Of a stretch of DNA of 64,000 nucleotides, positions 1 through 9,490 are shown piece by piece. The position numbers and the translations under genes were made by a program. Position 1 is the stretch's first letter; each line of letters opens with the position of its first letter. Source of the DNA: Sulfobacillus acidophilus DSM 10332 (GTDB lineage: Bacteria > Bacillota > Sulfobacillia > Sulfobacillales > Sulfobacillaceae); NCBI GenBank assembly GCA_000237975.1, contig CP003179.1, forward strand, positions 3,006,270-3,070,269. The letters run 5' to 3'. The notes under the pieces are model-generated. The model did not search any database, had not been told where the DNA came from, and saw nothing but the letters and a program-made list of their open reading frames with translations.

Positions 1-418
1 CTGGATCCCTCCCTATAGCGGTCCCCGCTGGGCCCAAAACACCCCGTTGGTCGATCAAGGCGGCTGGATTCCGGTCTCGGCCCATCTCCAACACCCGGTG
101 TTTCCCGACATCTATGCGGTGGGTGACGGGGTGAGTCGCTCGTGGCCTAAGCAAGGGCATTCCGCGATGGTCGAAGCCCGGGTTGCCGTCACCCATTGGC
201 ATGCGCAACAAGAAAAACAAAAGCCCCCACCGCCTTTTCGCCCATTGATGCTCTGGGTGTTGGAAGCGGGGGGGCCTTCCGGTATTTTTCATGCCAGCAC
301 CACATTTTGGGGCGGATCACGGGACATTCTGTGGCAAGGCCGTTGGCCTGTCTGGGTTAAACGGAGTTTTGGTTGGGCCTATATTCGGCGGCAGGGCGAC
401 TTGCCGATCATGCCTTAA
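1..418 (+). CDS. C-terminal part of a FAD-dependent oxidoreductase, sulfide:quinone oxidoreductase-like
   Basis: The reading frame is open from base 2, so the gene starts outside the window and 138 residues are visible. The stretch IYAVGDG followed by a P-K-x-G-H motif is the second FAD-binding motif and following helix typical of the NDH-2/sulfide:quinone oxidoreductase superfamily, which feeds electrons to quinone at the membrane. The tail is rich in W and ends RRQGDLPIMP. It converges on the methyltransferase gene, and the two overlap by 4 bases. The exact substrate (sulfide or NADH) cannot be told from the C-terminal part alone. Confidence 0.7.
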   Translation, partial: WIPPYSGPRWAQNTPLVDQGGWIPVSAHLQHPVFPDIYAVGDGVSRSWPKQGHSAMVEARVAVTHWHAQQEKQKPPPPFRPLMLWVLEAGGPSGIFHASTTFWGGSRDILWQGRWPVWVKRSFGWAYIRRQGDLPIMP

Positions 419-1125
419 GCCTCCGCCGTCCACACCATCACGACATCGGTCGCCGGACGACGGGTTTGAACGTTCCGAAATCCCGCCTCTTTGAGCCAGG
501 CCGGCATCTGATCGCCACGATGCCATCGGCGATGGGAACGTGCAAGCCATCGATAAGGCGCTTCTTCGGGCCGATACGGCCAGTCCTTGGTGAGGCTCCA
601 ATCCCCCCAACGGGGAAGCCACTGATAGAAATACGCTTCAAACCCTCGGCCGGCCCACCCTTTGGGCGTGTGGGTTTCCAGCACCACCAAATGACCCCCC
701 GGCTTTAGCGCCTGGTGGACGGCCCGTATGGCGGCACCGGGATCGGCTTGATCCCGTAAAACAAAACTCATGAGAGCCACGTCAAATTCACGCGGGTGCC
801 GGGGCGCCCACTCCTGGAGACGGGCATGCACCCGGTTCACCGGCACGGTGATTTCGTCCAGCATGTGGGCGGCCGCATCAACCCCCACCAACTCCCAATC
901 GGGATGCCGCCGATATAATTTTTCCAAGAGCCGTCCGGTCCCGCAGCCCAAATCGACCACCCGCCTTGGGGAAAATCCCTCGGCAATCGTCATCAAGTCT
1001 CGTAGCCATCCGTCATAGCGGCCCCAGGAGACGGCATCGGTTTGCGATTCGTAGCGGGGCGCCATCCAGTCGAACGTTGGGGTTAAATCGCCGGTCTCCG
1101 GCTCTTTTTCCGTCACCACGCTCAT
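415..1125 (-). CDS. Class I SAM-dependent methyltransferase (UbiE/Methyltransf_11 type)
   Basis: This 236-residue protein has the SAM-binding glycine motif VVDLGCGTG at about residues 56-64 and an acidic motif II (LVGVDAA) some 20 residues later, the pattern of Rossmann-fold methyltransferases. It resembles UbiE/MenG and general small-molecule methyltransferases, but nothing fixes the substrate. It starts 25 bases after the glutamate-synthase-like gene on the same strand, so it may be the last gene of the long leftward unit. The C-terminal half is rich in W and R, fitting a soluble enzyme. Confidence 0.75.
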   Translation of the reverse strand: MSVVTEKEPETGDLTPTFDWMAPRYESQTDAVSWGRYDGWLRDLMTIAEGFSPRRVVDLGCGTGRLLEKLYRRHPDWELVGVDAAAHMLDEITVPVNRVHARLQEWAPRHPREFDVALMSFVLRDQADPGAAIRAVHQALKPGGHLVVLETHTPKGWAGRGFEAYFYQWLPRWGDWSLTKDWPYRPEEAPYRWLARSHRRWHRGDQMPAWLKEAGFRNVQTRRPATDVVMVWTAEA

Positions 1126-1149
1126 ATGCGAATATCCTCCTCTCGTTGG

Positions 1150-2604
1150 TTAAATGCCAGGAAATCCGGTTTGTAAAATGCGCCATAAAGCCTCGTCTTC
1201 CTCTTGATAAGCTTCCACCAGCCGCTCAAGACTATGCGCAACCCGCTGCCACGGTCCCGGCTCCCCGTCATACGACAAGCCGAGGACGCGGGCGGCTTCC
1301 GGTGTGCGGGCAATCAGGTGAAACGGCTGGAGATCGTGCGTTGAGCCGACCCCCACTGCCCGGCAAATCTCCCTCAGTTCTTTGGCCGTCGCCTCAAACC
1401 AATTAGCCACATGTTCGGCGGCCCGATCCCGGTTGAGCGGTGGAGCCGTTCGCTTGGACCCATGGGCCAGGACAAGCGCGGTGGGCGGTTTCTCCGGAAC
1501 AATTTTCCACACTTCCTCGTGCGCCAGCGCAAACAATAAAATCGACCCGACGGCGACCACGTCCGCGCCCAAGGCTAACAGTTTCGCAATATCGGCGGCA
1601 TCATGGACCCCACCGGAGACGATTAACGTAACCCGATTGCGCACCCCCAACACCTGAAGCCATCGATGGGCCCGCACGGTCAAAAGGGCGGTCGTTACGC
1701 CAAAGTGATCCGAAATCACCGCCGGACTTCCCGCGCTGCCGGCCGTCGATCCGTCTAACGTCACAGCATCAATCCCGAGTGCGGTCAGATAGGTTAAATC
1801 GTCTTCCAAGTGATGGCTGCCGGCGATTTTGATCCCGATCGGCACGTCCGGCACCATGGCCCGGACGTCGGACACCCAATCTTCGAGCTTCCGAAAGGGA
1901 GCATGATGAATCACCGCTTTTTGCCCGCCTAAATCCCGGGCCATGCGAGGCGCGAGCGCCGAAGCCGGTTTTTGAATACCGATACCCGCTTCCGCGCCCT
2001 GGCTCAGTTGAATTTCCACCATATCGGCTAAACGCAAGACCTCCGGCTGATGAGCCCAGGGAGCCCGGCTCAATTGCAACACCCATCGTTCCGCAAGTGC
2101 CCGTTCTTCCGGCAAATACGGCCCTTCGCCGGTGACAATGGCCGTTCCCGATACACTGGCCGCTTCCGCCAAAGCCACTTTGACATCTTCATCGACGGCC
2201 AAACCGTAGCCCATGGGCGCCACGATGACGGGCAGGGCGAGCGGCAACGGGCGCCGAGCCTCTGGGCCGATGACAGTATTTAAGGAAACCGGGTGTTTTT
2301 GGGCCAAGGCCCCCGGGATTAACGTAGCGGGATCGAAGCCGATTTGATCCAACCAATCGACATGCGGTCGCGATCCTAAAGGGTGCTGCGCGGGTGTGCC
2401 TTGCTCCGCCCGCTGCATGGTCAGGGCAATATCGGACACGTCATGGGTTTTTAAACTAAAAAACCATTCGGCGATCGACCATCCGGCATTATGGCCTAAG
2501 GCGGCCTCCCCCCGCCGCATCAGGCGCCGAAAGCCCCAAACGACCGCGACCGTCAAAATTGCCAAAATGAGTCCCGCCGTGATAAACGGAATAATCCAGA
2601 TCAC
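1150..2604 (-). CDS. FMN-binding glutamate synthase-like protein with N-terminal membrane anchor
   Basis: A GTG start at 2604 is chosen because AAGGAGG lies 6 bases upstream and the start overlaps the gerAB-like stop as GTGA. The product has 484 residues. An N-terminal transmembrane helix (about residues 2-24, rich in I, L and V, then RRLMRR) is followed by the TIM-barrel of the GltS/FMN-dependent family (PVIVAPMGYG, GIGIQKPAS, GIKIAGS, TLDGSTAGSAG, VSGGVHDAADIAKLLALGAD). These proteins are standalone relatives of the large glutamate synthase subunit and usually lack the glutaminase domain; their physiological reaction is poorly known. A longer open frame upstream has no support. The tight coupling to the germination genes is notable. 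Confidence 0.8.
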   Translation of the reverse strand: MIWIIPFITAGLILAILTVAVVWGFRRLMRRGEAALGHNAGWSIAEWFFSLKTHDVSDIALTMQRAEQGTPAQHPLGSRPHVDWLDQIGFDPATLIPGALAQKHPVSLNTVIGPEARRPLPLALPVIVAPMGYGLAVDEDVKVALAEAASVSGTAIVTGEGPYLPEERALAERWVLQLSRAPWAHQPEVLRLADMVEIQLSQGAEAGIGIQKPASALAPRMARDLGGQKAVIHHAPFRKLEDWVSDVRAMVPDVPIGIKIAGSHHLEDDLTYLTALGIDAVTLDGSTAGSAGSPAVISDHFGVTTALLTVRAHRWLQVLGVRNRVTLIVSGGVHDAADIAKLLALGADVVAVGSILLFALAHEEVWKIVPEKPPTALVLAHGSKRTAPPLNRDRAAEHVANWFEATAKELREICRAVGVGSTHDLQPFHLIARTPEAARVLGLSYDGEPGPWQRVAHSLERLVEAYQEEDEALWRILQTGFPGI

Positions 2605-3731
2605 GTGTTGCCTCCTTCTCCCGCCGTCGACTGACCGCGATGCCGTTGACGAAACCAAGCCACGGCCACCGAGACGGGAATTACCGTTAACGTCCAATAA
2701 AAATCCGCGGGATTGACCCAGTTGAACAAAAGCGCCCGCGCGACCAAATCGGACGGAATGAAGGCCGCCAATCCGGCGATCACCGCGGTCGCCGTCACAA
2801 TCATCCAACGGTAATTCTTTTGCCGAAACAGGGTATCCACATTCCACCCGAGACAAAAAAGATGCACCGCCAAATAGAGAATTAAGGCCGAGGTCCAGAT
2901 CACCGTCACCAAAAGCCCGATACCTTTAATGAAAAACGAGCGCACCGATATCAACGAAAATACGTAAATAATCGGCCACCGAAGCTTGGCGGTGCCGTAC
3001 GGCCCGAGCGTGGTCATCACCACCACATACAAAACCAATAAGATAAATCCTTGAAAGCCGATACCCCATAACGCCATCTGCATCCGTTCACGCGCATGCT
3101 TGACCCGCACCCTGGGCGTGAGACTCACCACCACCCCGCCATTCACGTAGAGAAACCAGGTGCCCACCACCGCCCGAAACCAATCGGGAATATTCCAATT
3201 GGGACTGGGCAGGAGCACCTGATAAAATCGCCAATGAGAGATACTGAGCGCCAATACCAGCAACAGCGTAATTAAGATTAAAGGAAACCAAAATTGCACC
3301 TGCCGGGCCACGGTGGCGAGCGGGCGGGCTCCCACCCAAGCCACCGTCACGCCTATGACCGCCAAGATGGCCCAACTGGGGGTATTGGGATAATAAAACG
3401 TTTGTAACATCTTCCCGAAGAGAGCCAAAATAATGACGTCAATCGCGACACAAAATACCGCCGTGCCCAAAAAGACGGGCCAGCTAAACCAGCCCCAGGT
3501 CCGACGCACGGTTAAAAGAAACGGCGAGGCATGGGTGGTTTCGGCCCAGCGCACCTCGAGCCAGGTTAAGAGAAGGGCGATCCCGGTGGTGACCGGCAAA
3601 GCATAAAGTCCATTGCTGCCGGCACTGGCCACCAGGTACTGGGGCCATAAATAGACCCCGCCGGCCACGACGGATACCGCCACCATCATAAAAAACTGCC
3701 CTTTGGAAATCGGCTCGACCGGCCCCGTCAT
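2601..3731 (-). CDS. gerAB: Spore germination permease, GerAB family
   Basis: This 376-residue membrane protein has about ten hydrophobic segments spread over its length and begins with the family-typical ISKGQFFMM(V) segment followed by a first helix ending in GGVYLWP. GerAB proteins belong to the APC transporter superfamily and form the germinant-sensing subunit of the inner-membrane receptor of the spore. It overlaps gerAC by 4 bases (ATGA) upstream and the FMN enzyme by 4 bases downstream, so the genes are very probably co-translated. The gene order A-C-B is one of several seen in Firmicutes. Confidence 0.85.
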   Translation of the reverse strand: MTGPVEPISKGQFFMMVAVSVVAGGVYLWPQYLVASAGSNGLYALPVTTGIALLLTWLEVRWAETTHASPFLLTVRRTWGWFSWPVFLGTAVFCVAIDVIILALFGKMLQTFYYPNTPSWAILAVIGVTVAWVGARPLATVARQVQFWFPLILITLLLVLALSISHWRFYQVLLPSPNWNIPDWFRAVVGTWFLYVNGGVVVSLTPRVRVKHARERMQMALWGIGFQGFILLVLYVVVMTTLGPYGTAKLRWPIIYVFSLISVRSFFIKGIGLLVTVIWTSALILYLAVHLFCLGWNVDTLFRQKNYRWMIVTATAVIAGLAAFIPSDLVARALLFNWVNPADFYWTLTVIPVSVAVAWFRQRHRGQSTAGEGGNT

Positions 3732-4825
3732 CCGCTGACCCCCGTCCGCCGAATCGTCAGCCGCACAGTCACTGTCGCATCAATCGGTAAGTACCGCCAA
3801 GCTTCCGGGTGATCCACGTCGACCACTTCTTGATGCGAAAAAACCAGCATCCGGTTGAATCCAAAAGGATCGGTATGGGTCCGATTGGCCCGTCGGATGG
3901 CGTCAAGACACCAACTTAAAATTTCTTTTTCGCCGGCCCGGCTGATGCTTTGAAGCGCTTTCGGCGATAGCGGCGCCGATTCCGGCCATTGCTCCAAGTC
4001 GGCTACCAACGGCAGGGTGACCCGTGCCCGCACGGCGTCGCCGCCATCGGCGGCCGAAATCTCCGGTTTACCGTGAATGTCGGTCAATGTGACCAAGCCT
4101 TGCGGCAAGTGGAGCGTCAGGGTTTCTTTCATCACATGGCCGGTTAAAAACCCCCATCCTTTGGTTTCCCGGCGGGTAAAAATGACCGGTAACCCGTGAT
4201 TAGGATAGACCGCCAGCCGCGAGATGGTTTGGGGAGCGGTGGCATAGGGAATCACAGGGGAAATCCCCGGGGTCATATAATCATCCCAAATTTGCCACAC
4301 TTGCCGACTTAAATAGACGGTTTGACAATCCCGGCAATCGAAAAATCGAGCTAAATAAACAGATGGGATGACTTCTTGCGGGGAGACCGGTAACGTTTTG
4401 GTCAAGCTAGGCGGTCCGACCACCAAATATGCCGTTTTTGGCGTGACGCCTTCCCGATTATAAGCCGCCAGAAAGTTCATCAGGGGCCGCGACCGAATAT
4501 TTTGGGATAAAATAATCAGTTCGGCCTGACCCAGATATAAATCGCGCGACAGACTTTGCTGGGTGCGCTGATAGGCGGAAGCCAGCGAAGGGGCCGTCAC
4601 CGTCACCGCAAAAAACTCCTTCGACGGCTTAATTTGCGAAATGGAACTCACCGTCACGGTCGGATTGGGGAAATAAAAGCTCCACGACCAATCTCCCGCT
4701 TTCTTCGGCACCACGACCAGAGCCAAGGCCGCCGCTCGGCTGGTATAGGGCAACTCGTCCCAGCAACCGCTGGACGTAAAAAGTACCAGCAGGATTAAAA
4801 AGACCAGCCGGAGTTTTCCCTTCAT
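3728..4825 (-). CDS. gerAC: Spore germination lipoprotein, Ger(x)C family
   Basis: This 365-residue protein has a short N-terminal hydrophobic stretch and a lipobox SSGC followed directly by WDELPY, the hallmark C-W-D-x-x-x of the Ger(x)C family. The lipoprotein is expected on the outer face of the spore inner membrane as the C subunit of the germinant receptor. The conserved Ger(x)C C-terminal domain is in place: it ends with a segment containing VDVDHPEAWRYLP and VTVRLTIRRTG. The start overlaps the gerAA stop by 4 bases. Confidence 0.88.
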   Translation of the reverse strand: MKGKLRLVFLILLVLFTSSGCWDELPYTSRAAALALVVVPKKAGDWSWSFYFPNPTVTVSSISQIKPSKEFFAVTVTAPSLASAYQRTQQSLSRDLYLGQAELIILSQNIRSRPLMNFLAAYNREGVTPKTAYLVVGPPSLTKTLPVSPQEVIPSVYLARFFDCRDCQTVYLSRQVWQIWDDYMTPGISPVIPYATAPQTISRLAVYPNHGLPVIFTRRETKGWGFLTGHVMKETLTLHLPQGLVTLTDIHGKPEISAADGGDAVRARVTLPLVADLEQWPESAPLSPKALQSISRAGEKEILSWCLDAIRRANRTHTDPFGFNRMLVFSHQEVVDVDHPEAWRYLPIDATVTVRLTIRRTGVSG

Positions 4826-6468
4826 GGTCCCGGATCCGTGCCTTGCATGTCGGTTTTAAGCGGCGACGCTTCATTGTCTCCCCGCAGGAGATGGGGCCGG
4901 GGCACCTGGCCCTGCGGCCAGTTCCACTCGGCCCGTTGAGGCCGGTAACTCACCCAGCGGAGATGAATACGATTCCAGGGAAACCGGACGAGGGCGTCGG
5001 TCCATTCACGCAGGCGAAACGGCGCCCAGGGCGAAAAATAGGGCACGCCGAAACTTTGCATATCCGTAATCGTGGCTACTACCATCATGGTCACCACGAT
5101 AATGCCTAAAACTCCAAAAAACGTGCCGGCAAACAGCAAGAAAAAATTCACGACCCGCCAGGTCCCGGTTAAATCATAAACCGGGGTGGAAAAAATACTC
5201 AGCGCCGTTAAGGTCATGATGACGATAATTTGGGGGTCGACCAAGCCGGCCCGAACCACCGCCGTCCCCACCACAATCGCGCCCACCGTACCCAGTGTGG
5301 TGCTTAAATTCTTTGGCAACCGAATCGCCGATTCCCGTAAAATTTCCAAAACCAGAATCATCAAGAGGATTTCCACCACCGGCGGAAACGGCAGTCCGCT
5401 ATGACTGCCTTGCATGACGACAAATAACGCCGTGGGTAACATACTCGGATTCACTTGCGTGAGCGCGATGTACATCGCCGGCAAATAGAGCCCGAACGCC
5501 CACCCGACAAACCGGATCAGGCGGACAAACGAACTGTCGATCCAGTTATTGGAGTAGTCCATCGCCGTGCGGTAGAAATCGGCTAAGGGCGCGGGCGCAA
5601 TCAGTACAAACGGGTCGCCGGCGGTTAAAATCGCCACCGCCCCATAACTGAGCCGACGGGCCACAATATCGACCCGTTCCGTCCCGCGAATCGTAGGAAA
5701 AATCGAATTCGGATGATCGCGAATGAGTCCCGAGACAGTCGTACTATCGGCCAGCGCATCCACCGTAATGGCTTGGACGCGCTGGATCGCGGTTTCCACC
5801 AACGCCGGATTGGCCACTCCCTCTAAAAAAGCCACCGAGACCGTAATGTGCTGCATCCGCCCAACGGTGACATCCCGAAACTGAAGCGCCGGCGACATAA
5901 ACCGGCGGCGGAGTTGCGTCTTTTGAATTAAGATAATCTCGTTAAACGCCTCTTCCGGGCCCCGTACCGCCAGTTCGGTCTGCGGGCGCTCAATCGCGCG
6001 CTGAGTATACTTGATGGTGTCGATGACCCAGACAAAATCCAGTCCCGGCGCAAACACCAACGTATTTCCCGCCGCTAATTTTTGCAGCAGCGTCGGCCAC
6101 TGGGTTTCTTTCGTAATGTGATTAGGGGTCAGGACGGTTTGATCCCATTTTTCGGGGGGCGTCTTCGCGTGTAATAACGGCCCGATGATATCTTGATCCA
6201 CCATCTGGGTATCGGTCAGTCCATCAATCGACACGACTAAGACGGTACCCGATGCGACACTGGGCACCTGAATCTTCCGCATGAGAACGTCGGAATTTCG
6301 GCCCATCCCCGACTTTAACCGACGGTAGGCAGCCTCCACATCGCCCCCGTAGCGGTCGGCCGACCTTCCCGGATGCCGGGAGAGGTCGGTGACCCACCCG
6401 TCAAGTTGTTGCATCAGATCTTTCGCATTTTGGTCAATCTGTCGTAAATGCTTCGGGTCCATGGACAT
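4822..6468 (-). CDS. gerAA: Spore germination protein, GerAA/SpoVAF family
   Basis: This 548-residue protein has the long soluble N-terminal domain and the C-terminal block of about five membrane helices of GerA A-subunits. Family motifs are visible: VRGPEEAFNE near residue 170, DFYRTAMDYSNNW, and EILRESAIRLPK. With gerAC and gerAB it would form a complete germinant receptor (A, B and C subunits). No strong ribosome-binding site precedes the chosen ATG, and an ATG two codons later is an alternative. It begins 28 bases after engB on the same strand, so it may be read from the lon-engB transcript as well as from its own promoter. Confidence 0.87.
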   Translation of the reverse strand: MSMDPKHLRQIDQNAKDLMQQLDGWVTDLSRHPGRSADRYGGDVEAAYRRLKSGMGRNSDVLMRKIQVPSVASGTVLVVSIDGLTDTQMVDQDIIGPLLHAKTPPEKWDQTVLTPNHITKETQWPTLLQKLAAGNTLVFAPGLDFVWVIDTIKYTQRAIERPQTELAVRGPEEAFNEIILIQKTQLRRRFMSPALQFRDVTVGRMQHITVSVAFLEGVANPALVETAIQRVQAITVDALADSTTVSGLIRDHPNSIFPTIRGTERVDIVARRLSYGAVAILTAGDPFVLIAPAPLADFYRTAMDYSNNWIDSSFVRLIRFVGWAFGLYLPAMYIALTQVNPSMLPTALFVVMQGSHSGLPFPPVVEILLMILVLEILRESAIRLPKNLSTTLGTVGAIVVGTAVVRAGLVDPQIIVIMTLTALSIFSTPVYDLTGTWRVVNFFLLFAGTFFGVLGIIVVTMMVVATITDMQSFGVPYFSPWAPFRLREWTDALVRFPWNRIHLRWVSYRPQRAEWNWPQGQVPRPHLLRGDNEASPLKTDMQGTDPGP

Positions 6469-6496
6469 AACATGTCCGGTCCCAAAACCCTTTATG

Positions 6497-7066
6497 CTAT
6501 ACTTTCAGGCCCAATCCGCGAATCGCCTGCCGGATTGGGTCAATGCCTTCGCCGGTGCGATTGGAGATCAAGATAACCGGACGTCGGTAAGTTTCTTGTA
6601 AAACGGCTTCCCGCTCGGCTCGTTCTTGGCGATTTAACTTATCCACTTTACTGGCGGCAATAATCAAAAGAATATTGCGTTGACTGGCCCATTCGACGAC
6701 CATCCGCTCTTCGTCGGCCGGATCGCGCCGCACATCTTGAATTAAGACCCCCGCGATAAGGGGCTGGCGGGTGGTCAAGTAGGTTTCCACCGCCTCGCCA
6801 AACAGTTCCCGCTCGACTTTCGAGACTTTGGCATAACCGAATCCCGGCAAATCCACCACATACCAACCGCTCATGGCATAAAAGTGAATCCGTTGCGTTT
6901 TGCCGGGCGTGCCGCTCGTGTGGGCCACCTTGCTTTTCGCCAGTTGATTAATCAGGGATGATTTCCCGGCATTGGATCGCCCCATAAACGCCACTTCCGG
7001 CCATCCCGTTTGGGGCATTTCGTCGGCCGTCAGGGCGGACGCGACCATGTTGTTCTTACCGGCCAC
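6497..7066 (-). CDS. engB: Ribosome biogenesis GTP-binding protein YsxC/EngB
   Basis: This 189-residue GTPase shows all the expected G motifs: G1 [12 protein letters not shown]2 region SGTPGKTQ, G3 [10 protein letters not shown] and G4 SKVDKL. EngB binds the immature large ribosomal subunit and is needed for its assembly. The start overlaps the end of lon by 11 bases, the usual lon-engB pairing in Firmicutes, which makes translational coupling likely. Length matches the family (about 190-200 residues). Confidence 0.93.
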   Translation of the reverse strand: MAGKNNMVASALTADEMPQTGWPEVAFMGRSNAGKSSLINQLAKSKVAHTSGTPGKTQRIHFYAMSGWYVVDLPGFGYAKVSKVERELFGEAVETYLTTRQPLIAGVLIQDVRRDPADEERMVVEWASQRNILLIIAASKVDKLNRQERAEREAVLQETYRRPVILISNRTGEGIDPIRQAIRGLGLKV

Positions 7067-9389
7067 TAGGTTCCTCCTCCGAGAAGGGTTCTAAGACCCA
7101 TTCTAAAACGTCGTCCAAGTGTTGAGCGAGGTGGATTTTCACTTGCCGCTTCACAAACGGCGGCACTTCATCCAGATCCACCCGATTCTCCTCGGGAATA
7201 ATCACGTGTTCCATATGGGCGCGGTGCGCGGCCAAAATTTTCTCTTTGATGCCCCCGACCGGTAAAACCCGCCCGCGGAGCGTGATTTCGCCCGTCATCG
7301 CCCATTTGGGACGAACGGCGCGGCCGCTCAGGGCCGAGACCAGGGCGGTCGCAATGGCGATACCGGCCGACGGACCGTCTTTCGGAATCGCTCCTGCCGG
7401 CACATGCACATGAACGTCCAGGGCTTCGTTGAAATGAGGATCGATGCCCAATTCCCGCGCCCGCGATCGCACGTAGCTATAACCCGCTCGCGCCGACTCT
7501 TGCATCACCTCGCCTAATTGGCCGGTGAGGGTGAGTTGGCCCTTACCGGGCATGGTAGTCACCTCAATCGATAAAATGTCGCCTCCGGCCTCGGTCACCG
7601 CCAGCCCCGTCACGACTCCGGTCTGTTGCGTCATTTCCGCCGATTCTAAACGGATTCGCGGGGCCCCCAGATAGCGAACGAGCCGCTGACTGGTCACCAC
7701 CACCTTCTGGGTTTTGCCCTGGACAATATCTCGTGCGGCTTTCCGACAAATCGTCGCCAAGGACCGCTCGAGTTCCCGCACCCCGGCCTCCCGCGTATAA
7801 TGCCGGATAACGAGTTGCAATACCCGACGCCCCAACACCACCCGATCATGACTTAGCCCGTGTTGTTCCAGTTGGCGCGGCCATAGATACCGTTCGGCAA
7901 TGGAGATTTTCTCTTCCTCGGTATATCCGGGGATATGAATGACTTCCATGCGATCCATTAAAGGCCGGGGAATCGAATGGAGCACGTTGGCGGTGGCAAT
8001 AAACATCACCGCCGACAAGTCAAACGGCAATTCAATATAGTGATCGGAAAAATGCGCGTTTTGCTCGGGATCCAAGACCTCCAACAACGCGGCCGAGGGG
8101 TCTCCCCGAAAATCGGTCGCCATTTTATCCACTTCATCGAGCAAAAAAAGCGGGTTTTTACTGCCGGCCTGCCGCATCCCTTGAATAATGCGGCCCGGCA
8201 TCGCGCCCACATAGGTCCGTCGGTGTCCTCGAATTTCCGCTTCGTCACGCACCCCGCCCAACGAGACCCGTACAAACCGGCGACCGGTCGCTCGTGCAAT
8301 CGAACGCGCTAACGACGTTTTGCCCACCCCGGGCGGTCCCACCAAGCACAAAATCGGGCCTTTAATATGGGGCGCCAACGCCAGCACCGACAGATGCTCC
8401 AAAATCCGGTCCTTCACTTTTTGAAGGCCGTAGTGATCCTCGTTCAAAATCCGCTCGGCTTCTTCTACATCTACCCGCTCCTCGGTGGTGATCGCCCACG
8501 GTAAATCCAATAACCAATCCAAATACGTCCGCACGACCACCGCTTCGGCGGATAGAGGCGACATCTTGGCTAGCCGATCGATTTCGCGCGTAATTTTTTC
8601 CCGTACCGGTTCCGGAACCTCGCCTAGCCGTTCCAAACGTTCGCGGTATTCTTCGGTTTCGGGGGCCTCGTCTTGTTCCCCTAATTCCCGTTGGATGGCT
8701 TTTAATTGCTCGCGCAAATAGTATTCCTTTTGGGAGCGCTCCATTTGTTTTCGCACCCGGACATGAATCCGCTTCTCGATTTCCAACAATTCGATTTGGC
8801 GGGACAAAATATCGGAGACTTTGGACAACCGCTCGTCAATCGGAAAGGTTTCCAACACCTCTTGTTTTTCCTGCGTGCGAATGTCTAAATTCATTACCAC
8901 CGTGTCGGCCAATCGCCCAGGATCATCGATATTTAAGGTCACAGAGGCTTCGCCAGGCATTTTCCGCGAGTTTTTGACATACGCCTCAAACAAGTCGACT
9001 ACCGTATGCATCAACGCTTCGGTTTCTTGACCGACATCTTCGCTCGGTTCCTCGATTTCTTCAACCAGCGCCGCAAAATGCGTGTCCCGGTCATAAATGG
9101 CCTGGACCGTCGCCCGCGCCTTACCTTCGACCACGACTTTAGAGCCCCCGGTGGGCATCTTCAACACTTGCTTTATTTCCGCGGTGACCCCCACCCGATA
9201 TAAATCCTCTTCCCCCGGTTCGTCTTGACGGGTGTCTTTTTGGGCAACAAACACGATGAGACGGTCCGCCGCCATGGCTTCTTCCAAGGCCCGCAAACTT
9301 TTTTCCCGCCCAATTTCCAGCGGCACGACCATTAAGGGGAACACCAGAACCCCTCGCAGCGGTAATAACGGCAATTCCCTGGTATTCAT
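7056..9389 (-). CDS. lon: ATP-dependent protease Lon (LonA)
   Basis: This 777-residue protein has the full LonA layout: an N-terminal LON substrate-binding domain (about 1-200), a coiled-coil stretch, an AAA+ module with Walker [10 protein letters not shown] at 351-359 and Walker [10 protein letters not shown], and a C-terminal Ser-Lys protease domain with the catalytic Ser in PKDGPSAG and the Lys in [12 protein letters not shown]. It degrades misfolded and regulatory proteins in the cytoplasm. It is the first gene of the leftward unit that continues with engB and the ger genes, and a terminator of the preceding lonB gene isolates it. Confidence 0.96.
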   Translation of the reverse strand: MNTRELPLLPLRGVLVFPLMVVPLEIGREKSLRALEEAMAADRLIVFVAQKDTRQDEPGEEDLYRVGVTAEIKQVLKMPTGGSKVVVEGKARATVQAIYDRDTHFAALVEEIEEPSEDVGQETEALMHTVVDLFEAYVKNSRKMPGEASVTLNIDDPGRLADTVVMNLDIRTQEKQEVLETFPIDERLSKVSDILSRQIELLEIEKRIHVRVRKQMERSQKEYYLREQLKAIQRELGEQDEAPETEEYRERLERLGEVPEPVREKITREIDRLAKMSPLSAEAVVVRTYLDWLLDLPWAITTEERVDVEEAERILNEDHYGLQKVKDRILEHLSVLALAPHIKGPILCLVGPPGVGKTSLARSIARATGRRFVRVSLGGVRDEAEIRGHRRTYVGAMPGRIIQGMRQAGSKNPLFLLDEVDKMATDFRGDPSAALLEVLDPEQNAHFSDHYIELPFDLSAVMFIATANVLHSIPRPLMDRMEVIHIPGYTEEEKISIAERYLWPRQLEQHGLSHDRVVLGRRVLQLVIRHYTREAGVRELERSLATICRKAARDIVQGKTQKVVVTSQRLVRYLGAPRIRLESAEMTQQTGVVTGLAVTEAGGDILSIEVTTMPGKGQLTLTGQLGEVMQESARAGYSYVRSRARELGIDPHFNEALDVHVHVPAGAIPKDGPSAGIAIATALVSALSGRAVRPKWAMTGEITLRGRVLPVGGIKEKILAAHRAHMEHVIIPEENRVDLDEVPPFVKRQVKIHLAQHLDDVLEWVLEPFSEEEPSGR

Positions 9390-9445
9390 CGCTCGCCTCC
9401 GTCATGGGATTACTCCTCAGTATATCGCTTTGTTGGTGTCGATGG

Positions 9446-9474
9446 AAAAAAGGGGTGGCCTGGGCCACCCCTGC
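9446..9474 (-). terminator. Rho-independent terminator after lonB
   Basis: On the minus strand a perfect 8-bp stem (GGGGTGGC / GCCACCCC) with a 4-base loop is followed by six T. It lies 17 bases past the lonB stop and before lonA, so the two protease genes are probably separate transcription units. Confidence 0.85.
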
Positions 9475-9490
9475 CCTCTACCTTCCCGCT

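Noticed and set aside
2605-2856. Upstream extension of the glutamate-synthase-like protein to 568 residues
   Set aside because: It would run antisense-like through gerAB coding sequence on the same strand in another frame; the GTG at 2604 has a strong ribosome-binding site and overlaps the gerAB stop.
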